Positions 1-7,000 of a stretch of DNA of 17,320 nucleotides are shown here, one piece after another. The stretch is from an uncultured Bacilli bacterium (GTDB taxonomy: Bacteria; Bacillota_I; Bacilli_A; RF39; UBA660): contig CAJTZY010000022.1 in NCBI GenBank assembly GCA_910584085.1, positions 1 to 17,320 on the forward strand. Direction: 5' to 3'. Made by a program: the position numbers and the translations under genes. The notes under the pieces were generated by a model. It did not search any database. It was given only the letters and a program-made list of their open reading frames with translations, and had not been told where the DNA came from. Position 1 is the first letter of the stretch. The number at the start of each line of letters is the position of its first letter.

Positions 1-527
1 CCTCTAATTATTAAATAAGCCAAATTTTTAAGTTTAACTTCTCCAGTTGATATAGCAATATCATTACCTTTACAAATATCTTCAAGTGAAACTAATCCCT
101 TTGAATCACCAGATTCATAAAGTGACATAGTTCTCAAATGTATTTTACCAAATCTTCCAGCGCCACTATGGGATATACCATTTCTATTAGGTGTTGAGGA
201 ACCCGTTAATATATATTGTCCTTTTAAGCCGGTTTTATCTACATCATAACGTATTTCATCCCATAAATTAGTTGCTTCCTGCCATTCATCTATTAATTTT
301 GGTTTTTCTCCTTCTAATATTATTTCTGGAGAAATTTTTGCAAGTTCCACTTCATTAGATTTTTCACCAGTTGTTTTATGTAATAATATTTCGCTTTTAG
401 CATTATGTCTTGCAGTCCAAGTTTTACCACAATATTTTGGACCATCAATGCATATCGCACCAAATAGTTTAAGATATTTTTTTATTTTATCATCTACTAT
501 TCTTTTTCTATAATTTTTTATTTCCAT
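1..527 (-). CDS. DUF4143-type AAA+ ATPase, N-terminal part (cut by window edge)
   Basis: The first 175 codons of a gene that runs off the left edge. The translation has a Walker A motif GPKYCGKT at about residues 29-36, a Walker B motif LIDEWQ at 78-83 and a sensor-like LTGSS at 107-111. This order and wording match the widespread AAA_14/DUF4143 family of stand-alone ATPases, which are about 400 aa and have a C-terminal PD-(D/E)XK-like or DUF4143 half that is not visible here. Their cellular role is poorly known; many are scattered among accessory genes. The ATG start at 527 has a GGAG ribosome site 8 nt upstream and a good promoter ahead of that, so it is transcribed separately from the Fic gene upstream. 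Family call is confident; function is not established. Confidence 0.85.
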   Translation of the reverse strand, partial: MEIKNYRKRIVDDKIKKYLKLFGAICIDGPKYCGKTWTARHNAKSEILLHKTTGEKSNEVELAKISPEIILEGEKPKLIDEWQEATNLWDEIRYDVDKTGLKGQYILTGSSTPNRNGISHSGAGRFGKIHLRTMSLYESGDSKGLVSLEDICKGNDIAISTGEVKLKNLAYLIIR

Positions 528-542
528 ATTATCAACTCCACA

Positions 543-576
543 ATTATATTATATGTATTTTTCAAAAAAATTGCAA
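543..576 (-). promoter_or_regulatory. Promoter of the DUF4143 ATPase gene
   Basis: On the minus strand TTGCAA (576-571) is followed after 17 bp by TATAAT (553-548); a second overlapping TATAAT lies at 548-543. Transcription would begin near 541, about 15 nt before the start codon. The -35 element abuts a set of 23-bp direct repeats, so regulation at this promoter is plausible. Confidence 0.6.
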
Positions 577-582
577 GTCTAA

Positions 583-651
583 TCCGTAACTTTTTGTATT
601 TTTGTTCCGTAACTTTTTATATTTATGTTCCGTAATTTTTTAACTTATAAT
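583..651. repeat. Three 23-bp direct repeats between the Fic and ATPase genes
   Basis: Three tandem units begin at 583, 606 and 629, each opening with TCCGTAA followed by a T-rich stretch. Units 1 and 2 are nearly identical; unit 3 is degenerate after its first 13 bases and overlaps the Fic stop codon. Read on the minus strand each unit ends in AGTTACGGA (unit 3: AATTACGGA). The array ends 7 bp upstream of the -35 box of the ATPase promoter. The regular 23-bp phasing fits protein binding sites on roughly one face of the helix, but the function is unknown. Confidence 0.7.
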
Positions 652-1772
652 TTTAATTTTTTTATTTTATTTGGATCTACTTCGTATCTATTTTCATTTA
701 ATTTAAATATAAAATTCTTATCTTTATCATTTATATATTTATCTGTTTCTCTTAATCTTATTATTATACCTTTATCTAAAAGTGGTATAAGCATATTTTG
801 ATATATTTCACTTAAATTTTTCTTATCGTTATTTAAATTATAAAAATGGCCAAAATCTCTTACTGTAAGTATTCCATTCATTGAAAGTATATAATATATT
901 GTTTGATAATTTATTGCACTTAAATTCCCACTATATGATTTTATCATATCCATTATATATTCTCTTTCAAGTTCTACCCTTACATTTTCTAACATAAATT
1001 TTAAAAATGGAGTTATATTAAGAGTTTGTTTTACTTTCCTTATTAATTTATAATAATTTTGTTTATTAAGTATAATAGCCCTATTAAATATTATATAAGG
1101 ATAAACTTTATTATTTAATAAATACCACATACTTACTGTCCTAGAGGTCCTTCCATTTATATCAAAATAAGGGTGAATATTTACAAATTGAAAATGCATT
1201 ATTTGGGATTTAATATAATAATCTGTATTTGTATTTAAATTATTATTACTATTTACATATTCAAAATATTCATCCATATATTTATCTAACTCTTCACTAA
1301 AAAATCCAGTATCGGGTGGGACATCATCATAAGGACTAAAATAAATATATACAGGTTTAGTTCTATAATAATCTCCCATATTCTCTTTATCATAATCTAT
1401 AAGTAACTCTCTTGATAATATACTATATAATTTTTTTAAAGTTTCACATGTTATTTCTTTATTTTTAATAATAAATTTATACCCATTATATAAATTTATT
1501 ATTCTTGCCATTTTTTCTTTATCATTTATATTTAATTTATTTTTAACTATATCATATATAAGTCCTACATCATCAGTATATCCTTCAATAGTATTATTAA
1601 ATTTTACTTCTTGCGTGAATAATACATTACGAGTAAATTCCTTACTAATTATATATTTATTATCACTTATAAATTCTTCTAGTTCATATTTTTCTTTTGC
1701 TATTTTAGAATTTGCTACATATAATTTTGCTTTTCCTATTGAAAGTGGTATTGTTTCATAATTTTCCTGCAT
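645..1772 (-). CDS. Fic-domain protein (probable AMPylating enzyme, self-inhibited type)
   Basis: A 375-aa protein of the Fic/DOC superfamily, whose members usually transfer AMP from ATP to target-protein hydroxyls. The catalytic loop reads HPYFDINGR at residues 200-208 followed by TSR, close to the consensus HPFx(D/E)GNGRxxR; the catalytic His, the Asp and NGR are present, but the first Gly is Ile. Near the N-terminus FNNTIEG (58-64) resembles the inhibitory (S/T)xxxE(G/N) helix, giving a self-inhibited (class II) layout, with Asn in place of Ser/Thr. The C-terminal 100 residues look like a winged-helix region, common in Fic proteins of this size. The ATG at 1772 was chosen because GGTG lies 6 nt upstream; a TTG at 1784 would add four residues. 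Targets are unknown. No antitoxin gene is adjacent. Confidence 0.88.
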   Translation of the reverse strand: MQENYETIPLSIGKAKLYVANSKIAKEKYELEEFISDNKYIISKEFTRNVLFTQEVKFNNTIEGYTDDVGLIYDIVKNKLNINDKEKMARIINLYNGYKFIIKNKEITCETLKKLYSILSRELLIDYDKENMGDYYRTKPVYIYFSPYDDVPPDTGFFSEELDKYMDEYFEYVNSNNNLNTNTDYYIKSQIMHFQFVNIHPYFDINGRTSRTVSMWYLLNNKVYPYIIFNRAIILNKQNYYKLIRKVKQTLNITPFLKFMLENVRVELEREYIMDMIKSYSGNLSAINYQTIYYILSMNGILTVRDFGHFYNLNNDKKNLSEIYQNMLIPLLDKGIIIRLRETDKYINDKDKNFIFKLNENRYEVDPNKIKKLKL

Positions 1773-1780
1773 AAATTTCA

Positions 1781-1810
1781 CCAATTATATATATATTAGC
1801 ATATAATTGG
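1781..1810. promoter_or_regulatory. Perfect 10-bp inverted repeat at the Fic gene start
   Basis: CCAATTATAT (1781-1790) and ATATAATTGG (1801-1810) are exact inverse complements separated by 10 bp. The arm nearest the gene ends in TTGG, which provides the GG of the GGTG ribosome site. It could be a repressor operator (arm centres 20 bp apart) or an RNA hairpin that partly hides the ribosome site. Confidence 0.55.
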
Positions 1811-1850
1811 AAATTTAAAAAAAAGTATATATAAGTTTTAACTATAATTA

Positions 1851-1874
1851 AAAGAAACTATCCCTAGTTTCTTT
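1851..1874 (-). terminator. Strong hairpin upstream of the Fic gene, terminator-like
   Basis: AAAGAAACTA (1851-1860) pairs perfectly with TAGTTTCTTT (1865-1874) around a 4-nt loop. On the minus strand the right arm runs into TTTTAATTAT, a modest U-tract, so it would end transcription coming from the right before the Fic gene. It lies 23 nt beyond the stop of a possible gene remnant (1897-2010). Confidence 0.55.
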
Positions 1875-1896
1875 AACATCTATATAAGTCATCTAT

Positions 1897-2010
1897 TTAC
1901 TTTTTTAATTCTCTTGGATAATCTAAATCACTTTCCTCATCTCGATTTATCAATATAAGTATATATATATTTATTAACCATCCCACATATATATAATACT
2001 GAAAATTTTT
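1897..2010 (-). pseudogene. Possible remnant of a small membrane protein
   Basis: An open stretch of about 37 codons on the minus strand with no usable start. It reads as a hydrophobic segment (YIYVGWLINIYILILI) followed by a charged tail NRDEESDLDYPRELKK and TAA, and is followed by the hairpin at 1851-1874, so it has the form of a real gene end. An ATG at 2017 lies in another frame just before a run of seven A on the coding strand (2012-2006). Losing one A would join that ATG to the open stretch as a 39-aa membrane protein. It may be a decayed gene, a frameshift-inactivated small protein, or chance. The rest of 1785-2146 shows nothing else I can support. Confidence 0.3.
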
Positions 2011-2130
2011 TTACCATTTACATTATAAATAGAATTTAATATTTTTGATTTACATATTGTAACATTTTTTCTACACTAATTTCACTTATTAATTATAATA
2101 ACATATTTTAATGAAAAAGTATCTGTTTAT

Positions 2131-2158
2131 AAAATAAAAAGGATAATTAACCCTTTTT
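2131..2158 (-). terminator. Terminator of the downstream surface-protein paralogue
   Basis: On the minus strand AAAAAGG pairs with CCTTTTT (arms 2158-2152 and 2142-2136) around a 9-nt loop and continues into TTTTTATTTT. The last codons and stop of the 2147-2863 gene lie inside the hairpin. Confidence 0.6.
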
Positions 2159-2863
2159 ACATTCTACACGTACAGACTCTATAACATTTGAAGCTGTATT
2201 ATAGTAAACTTCGCAACCCTGTTGAAAAAGCATTATTGAAGATATTTCTTTTGCATTTTTAGAATCTTTTTTATTTAAACTTAAGTTATAATTTCTAACC
2301 TTATCTAATGTTATATCAAACATTTTTGCTACTTCATCAACACTCAATTCTTCATCATTTTTAATATCATAATAATATCCTCTTCTAGAATTCCCACTTC
2401 CACCACGAGAACTACTAGCAGATCTTTCTACCATTAAAGATAATATATTATTCATTATATAATAATCATATGTTATTTCTACCTCATATGGTTTTTCTGT
2501 TTTAACATTTAAATTTTCTATATCATAAATATAATCATTATAAATTTTTTCATTTAATTTTTTAGCATTTTCTGTATCAAATAATAATTTTGGTAAATCT
2601 ATTCTTCTAACTATATAGTCTGGATCACTAGCCATTTTATCATCAGAAAGATACCATTCAAGCATTGCATATCTTGAAAGTGCAAGCCCTACATATTCAT
2701 CTTTATTTCTATTAATAGTTTCATTATTACTGATACTATCATTATTGTTAGAATTTTCTTTTTCTACACATTCATTATCCTTAACTATTACTTTATCATA
2801 AACAAAGTAACCTCCTAGCGCTATAACTGCTATTGAAAGTATAATTATTATTGTATTTTTCAT
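2147..2863 (-). CDS. Membrane-anchored surface protein, paralogue 2 (remote DUF3298/RsiV-like resemblance)
   Basis: A 238-aa protein with one N-terminal membrane segment (about residues 3-22, LGGY at its end) and no lipobox cysteine, so probably an uncleaved membrane anchor with an outside domain. An Asn/Ser-rich linker (about 37-55) leads to a domain with paired ILSLMVE and YYYDIKNDEELSVDEVAKMF stretches, which resembles the strand-rich DUF4163/DUF3298 fold of RsiV and PdaC; this is by eye and unproven. A loop SSSRGGSGNSRRG interrupts it. The ATG at 2863 was chosen for AAGGAG 10 nt upstream. It is a diverged tandem copy of the gene at 3231-3938, roughly two-thirds identical in protein. A perfect TATAAT and a 20-base poly-T tract precede it. 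Function not recognised. Confidence 0.75.
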   Translation of the reverse strand: MKNTIIIILSIAVIALGGYFVYDKVIVKDNECVEKENSNNNDSISNNETINRNKDEYVGLALSRYAMLEWYLSDDKMASDPDYIVRRIDLPKLLFDTENAKKLNEKIYNDYIYDIENLNVKTEKPYEVEITYDYYIMNNILSLMVERSASSSRGGSGNSRRGYYYDIKNDEELSVDEVAKMFDITLDKVRNYNLSLNKKDSKNAKEISSIMLFQQGCEVYYNTASNVIESVRVECKKG

Positions 2864-2887
2864 ATTTTCATCACTCCTTATAATATT

Positions 2888-2921
2888 ATTATATCTCAAA
2901 AAAAAAAAAAAAAAAAAGCAA
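2888..2921 (-). promoter_or_regulatory. Candidate promoter with a 20-base poly-T spacer (paralogue 2)
   Basis: On the minus strand TATAAT lies at 2893-2888. Upstream is GAGA, then 20 consecutive T (2917-2898), then the terminator stem ending TTGC. Taking TTGCTT (2921-2916) as the -35 gives a 22-bp spacer, longer than the usual 16-18. Paralogue 1 has the same parts with 16 T and an 18-bp spacer. The -35 match is weak (three of six). Confidence 0.4.
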
Positions 2922-2947
2922 GTAATTTTTTCATAAAATATACTTGC
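2898..2947 (-). terminator. Duplicated ileS-type terminator, copy 2
   Basis: GCAAGTA (2947-2941 on the minus strand) pairs with TACTTGC (2924-2918) around an AT-rich inner region, followed by 20 T. It is a near copy of the terminator after the real ileS, carried along with the duplication, and here follows the ileS remnant rather than a working gene. Confidence 0.75.
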
Positions 2948-2968
2948 CTTTACATTATATTACCATTA

Positions 2969-3114
2969 TTAATTTTTTTCTACATCTATATAAGTAGTAT
3001 GTCCATTTAAATCTACTTCTTCTGTTAAATTAAATTTAACTACTATATCTGTAGATAAAGTTTCGCTTTTTATAAATTCATCAAATTTAGTTACAGCTTC
3101 AGTTACTTCATCAT
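2969..3114 (-). pseudogene. Duplicated 3' end of ileS (last 48 codons)
   Basis: This 146-bp stretch matches the ileS 3' end at 4040-4185 with five substitutions, including the same TAA. Four changes are silent and one replaces Ala by Thr in the EAVAKF segment. Similarity stops abruptly at 3114. The reading frame stays open upstream to a TAA near 3196 but has no good start, so it is a dead fragment copied with the neighbouring terminator and surface-protein gene. The stretch 3115-3202 holds nothing I recognise; its translation next to the junction only vaguely recalls the preceding IleRS residues, so the remnant may extend a little further in degraded form. Confidence 0.88.
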
Positions 3115-3204
3115 TAAATATTTTAAGCTTTGAACATCTACAAAATCTAATATTTTCATTATATACTTTTAAATAATTAGGTTTATTATATCTTTACTTG
3201 AAAA

Positions 3205-3235
3205 AATAAATAAAAAAGACTAATTTGTCCTTAAT
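3205..3235 (-). terminator. Terminator of surface-protein paralogue 1
   Basis: On the minus strand AAGGAC (3232-3227) pairs with GTCTTT (3220-3215, one G-U pair) around AAATTA, followed by more T. The stop codon TAA abuts the left arm. Confidence 0.5.
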
Positions 3236-3938
3236 ATTTAATATGAGCAACATATTCACTACCCATTGTTGCAGGTACTTCAGTAGTATAATAAATTACA
3301 CAAACATTTGTAAAAGGCATTATTAAAGATATTTCTTTTACATTTTTATTATTTTCATTTGAAGAATCCTTTTTTACTTTATCTAATGTTATATTAAACA
3401 TTTTCGCTATTTCTTGTTGACTTAATTCCTTATCATTCTTCATATCATAATAATACACTTTTCTAGTAATTCTACTAGATCCACGAGAACTACCAGCAGA
3501 TTTTTCTACCATTAAAGATAGTATACTATCTTTAATAGAATAATTATATGTTATACTAAAATCATATGGATTTTCTGTTTTAACACTCAAATTATTTATA
3601 TCATCAATATAATCATTATAAATTTTTTCATTTAATTTTTTTGCATTTTCTGTATCAAATAATATTTTAGGAAGTTCTATATTTCTAACTATATAATCTG
3701 GGTCACCATCTATTTTATCGGAAAGATACCATTCAATCATTGCATATCTTGAAAGTGCAAGTCCTACATATTCATCTTTATCTCTAACAATTGTTTCACT
3801 ATTATTGTTATCATCCTTATTATCGGGGATTTCTTTCTCTATACACTTGCTATCTTCAACCATTACTTTATCATAAACAAGATAACCTCCTAATGCTATA
3901 ACTGCTATTGAAAGTATAATTATAATTGTATTTTTCAT
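3231..3938 (-). CDS. Membrane-anchored surface protein, paralogue 1 (remote DUF3298/RsiV-like resemblance)
   Basis: A 235-aa protein with the same plan as its neighbour at 2147-2863: membrane segment at residues 3-22, no lipobox, an Asp/Asn-rich linker, then a domain containing DEYVGLALSRYAMIEWYLSD, ILSLMVEKSAG and YYYDMKNDKELSQQEIAKMF. The first 25 residues and the block around FDTENAKKLNEKIYNDYI are nearly identical between the two; the linker and the C-terminal 40 residues differ most. It starts at the ATG at 3938, with AAGGAGTG about 10 nt upstream. It lies directly after the real ileS terminator and has its own TATAAT box with a 16-base poly-T tract upstream. The fold suggestion (DUF4163/DUF3298, seen in RsiV and PdaC) is by eye; function is not recognised. 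Confidence 0.75.
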   Translation of the reverse strand: MKNTIIIILSIAVIALGGYLVYDKVMVEDSKCIEKEIPDNKDDNNNSETIVRDKDEYVGLALSRYAMIEWYLSDKIDGDPDYIVRNIELPKILFDTENAKKLNEKIYNDYIDDINNLSVKTENPYDFSITYNYSIKDSILSLMVEKSAGSSRGSSRITRKVYYYDMKNDKELSQQEIAKMFNITLDKVKKDSSNENNKNVKEISLIMPFTNVCVIYYTTEVPATMGSEYVAHIKY

Positions 3939-3962
3939 ATTTTTATCACTCCTTATGGCTCT

Positions 3963-3992
3963 ATTATATCTCAAAAAAAAAAAAAAAAGCAA
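3963..3992 (-). promoter_or_regulatory. Candidate promoter with a 16-base poly-T spacer (paralogue 1)
   Basis: On the minus strand TATAAT (3968-3963) is preceded by GAGA, 16 consecutive T (3988-3973) and the terminator stem end TTGC. With TTGCTT (3992-3987) as -35 the spacer is 18 bp, within the normal range, unlike the 22 bp of paralogue 2. Confidence 0.45.
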
Positions 3993-4018
3993 GTAATTTT
4001 TTCATAAAATATACTTGC
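3973..4018 (-). terminator. Rho-independent terminator of ileS
   Basis: On the minus strand GCAAGTA (4018-4012) pairs with TACTTGC (3995-3989); the AT-rich interior can extend the stem. Sixteen T follow. It begins about 21 nt after the ileS stop. The U-tract doubles as the promoter spacer of the next gene. Confidence 0.8.
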
Positions 4019-4039
4019 CTTTACATTATATTACCATTA

Positions 4040-7000
4040 TTAATTTTTTTCTACATCTATATAAGTAGTATGTCCATTTAAATCTACTTCTTCTGTTAAA
4101 TTAAACTTAACTACTATATCTGTAGATAAAGTTTCACTTTTTATAAATTCATCAAATTTAGCTACAGCCTCAGTTACCTCATCATCACCATTATAGTATA
4201 AAGTAATTCTATCTGCTATATCAAAATTTTTAGTTTTTCTTAAATTTTGAACCTTAGATATAAGCTCACGAGCAATACCTTCCATAATTAAATCATTTGT
4301 AAGTTCAGTATTTAATATTATAAAGTTTGAACCAAATGTGGCAACATCAAATCCTTCTTTTGAATCTGTTCTTATATCTACCATATTTATATCTATATCA
4401 TAAGACTTATCTCCAATAGTCATTTTAATTACTTCACCATTTTGCAAACTTGATATATCACTTGCGGGTAACATAGTTAATTTTTCTTGGAATTCCTTAA
4501 TAAGTGGTCCAAACATTTTACCTACTTCTTTAAAGTTTGGTTTAACAGTAAAGTTCATATAATTTTCTACATCTTTAATAAACTTAACTTCTTTAACATT
4601 TAATTCTTCCTTAATTAAATCAACTAAATCACTTATTAAATCTTCGTTTTTAGCATCTATTAAAGCCATACTAATTGGTTGCCTAACTTTAATTTTAACT
4701 TCTTCTCTTATATTTCTTCCAAGACTAATTAAATCTCTTACTAAATCCATTCTAGATTCAATTTTATCATTTATTAATTTTTCATCATATATAGGATAAT
4801 CACTTAAATGAACTGACTTTTCTTTTGTTAACTTAGTATAAATTTCTTCACTTGTAAATGGAACCATTGGGGCAATAAGTTTACATATTCCAACTAGAAT
4901 ATCATAAGTAACTTTATATACTGCAAGTTTTGATGTATCATTCTCGCTAGCCCAAAATCTTCTTCTATTACGTCTAATATACCAGTTAGATAAGTCTTCT
5001 ACTACAAAGTTTTGAATTTCCCTTACACTCATAGTTAAATCATATTTATCCATATATTCTGTTACTTTTTTTACAAGTTTATTATACTTAGATATTAACC
5101 ATTTATCTATTTCTTCTAAATCTTTATAATCTATATCATATTCCTTAGGATCAATATTATCAATATTTGCATACATACTAAAGAAAGTATATGTATTTTT
5201 TAATGTATTAAAGAATTTTGATTGTACCTCTTTAATTCCATCTTCATCAAATCTAAGTGGTGTCCAAACTGGTGATGTATAAAGCATATACCATCTAATT
5301 GGGTCAGCACCATAAGTTTTTATACTTGTAAATGGTTCAACTGCATTACCTTTACTTTTATGCATTTTTTGTCCATGTTTATCAGTAATTAAATCATTAA
5401 CTAAAACATTTTTATATGGACTCTTACCCATAATGAATGTAGATATTACAAGTAATGAATAAAACCATCCCCTTGTTTGATCTATACCCTCACAGATAAA
5501 ATCCGCCGGAAATTGATTTTCAAATAATTCCTTATTTTCAAAAGGATAATGCATCTGAGCAAATGGCATTGAACCTGAATCAAACCAACAGTCCATAACT
5601 TCTTTAACTCTAGACATTTCTTTTCCACATTTAGGACATTTAATATGTACATCATCAACATATGGCCTATGAAGTTCTATAGTTTCATCTATTTTTTCTA
5701 TAGATTTCTCTATTAGTTCTTCTCTTGAGCCAATCATTTCTTTATGACCACAATCACATTCCCATAAAGGTATTGGTGTACCCCAATATCTATTACGAGA
5801 TATTGCCCAGTCATTTAAGTTTTCAAGCCAGTTTCCAAATCTTTTTTCTCCTACATAATCAGGATACCAATTAACAGTCTTATTGGCTTCTATTATTTTA
5901 TCTTTAAAATCAGTTACTCTTATATATAAACTTGGCTTTGAATAATAAACAAGTGGTGTCTTACATCTCCAACAATGTGGGTAATTGTGTACCATTTTTT
6001 GTTTTTTAAATATTTTATCTTGACTTGATAAATATTTAATTATTTCTATTTCAAGTTCACTATCAACAACAAGTCTACCTTTCCATGGACCTTCTGTATA
6101 ACACCCATTCTCATCAACTGGATTTAATACTGGAAGATCATATTTAAGACCAACTTCATAGTCATCCTGTCCAAAAGCAGGTGCGATGTGTACAATACCT
6201 GTTCCATCTTCCATAGTAACGTAATCAGCACATGTTACATAAAATGCTTTTTTATTTACCTTTAAAATATTCATGTATTGCTCATATTCCAAATATTCTA
6301 AATCTTTTCCAGTATATTTCTCTATTACTTCATAATCATCTCCAAGGACCTTATCAGCAAGTTTTTCTGCAACAATAAAATTATATCCCTTAGATAAACA
6401 CTTTACATACTTTTCACTAGGATTTACACAGGCAGCAACATTTGACATAAGAGTCCAAGGAGTTGTTGTCCAAATAAGTAAATATGTATTTTCTTCATTT
6501 TTTACTTTAAATGGTACAGTTACAGTATTAACCGTTATTTCCTTATATCCTTGAGCGACTTCATGGCTTGCAAGCCCTGTTCCACATCTAGGACAATAAG
6601 GAAGTATTTTAAGTCCATTATAAATAAGTCCTGCATCAAAGAATTTTTTTAGTATCCACCATTCTGTTTCTATATAATTATTATCATAAGTTATATATGG
6701 ATTTTTTAAATCTATAAATTGTCCCATCTTATTTGTAAAATCTTTAAAAGCAGTTTCATTTTTCCAAACACTTTCTCTACATTTTTCATTAAACTCTTTT
6801 ATTCCATACTTTTCAATATCACCTTTACCATTAAATCCAAGTTCTTTTTCTACCTGTACTTCAACTGGCAATCCATGCGTATCCCAACCTACTTTTCTAA
6901 GTACTCTAAAACCTTTCATAGTTTTATATTTACAAAAAGTATCTTTAAGAAGTTTAGCAAGCATATGATGAATTCCTGGCATTCCATTTGCAGTTGCTGG

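Larger units (their letters stand above)
2147..4185 (-). repeat. Tandem segmental duplication (ileS tail + terminator + surface gene)
   Basis: Unit 1 (4185-3231) and unit 2 (3114-2147) each contain, in order, 146 bp of ileS 3' end, the same spacer, the same hairpin terminator with poly-T, the same TATAAT/ribosome-site leader and one surface-protein gene. The ileS tails are offset by exactly 1071 bp. Leader and terminator are almost identical, while the gene bodies have diverged. Confidence 0.88.

Noticed and set aside
583..651. A short CRISPR-like array
   Set aside because: The units are contiguous 23-bp tandem repeats with no unique spacers, so this is a binding-site-like array and not CRISPR.
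1773..1784. TTG start giving a Fic protein four residues longer
   Set aside because: The TTG overlaps the GGTG ribosome site that serves the ATG at 1772.
2863..2899. Longer N-termini for the two surface proteins
   Set aside because: The extra codons cross the TATAAT box, poly-T tract and ribosome site; the MKNTIII start gives a proper membrane anchor.
2147..3938. Calling the paralogues lipoproteins
   Set aside because: Neither has a cysteine at the end of the hydrophobic segment; the first Cys lies well past it in the linker.
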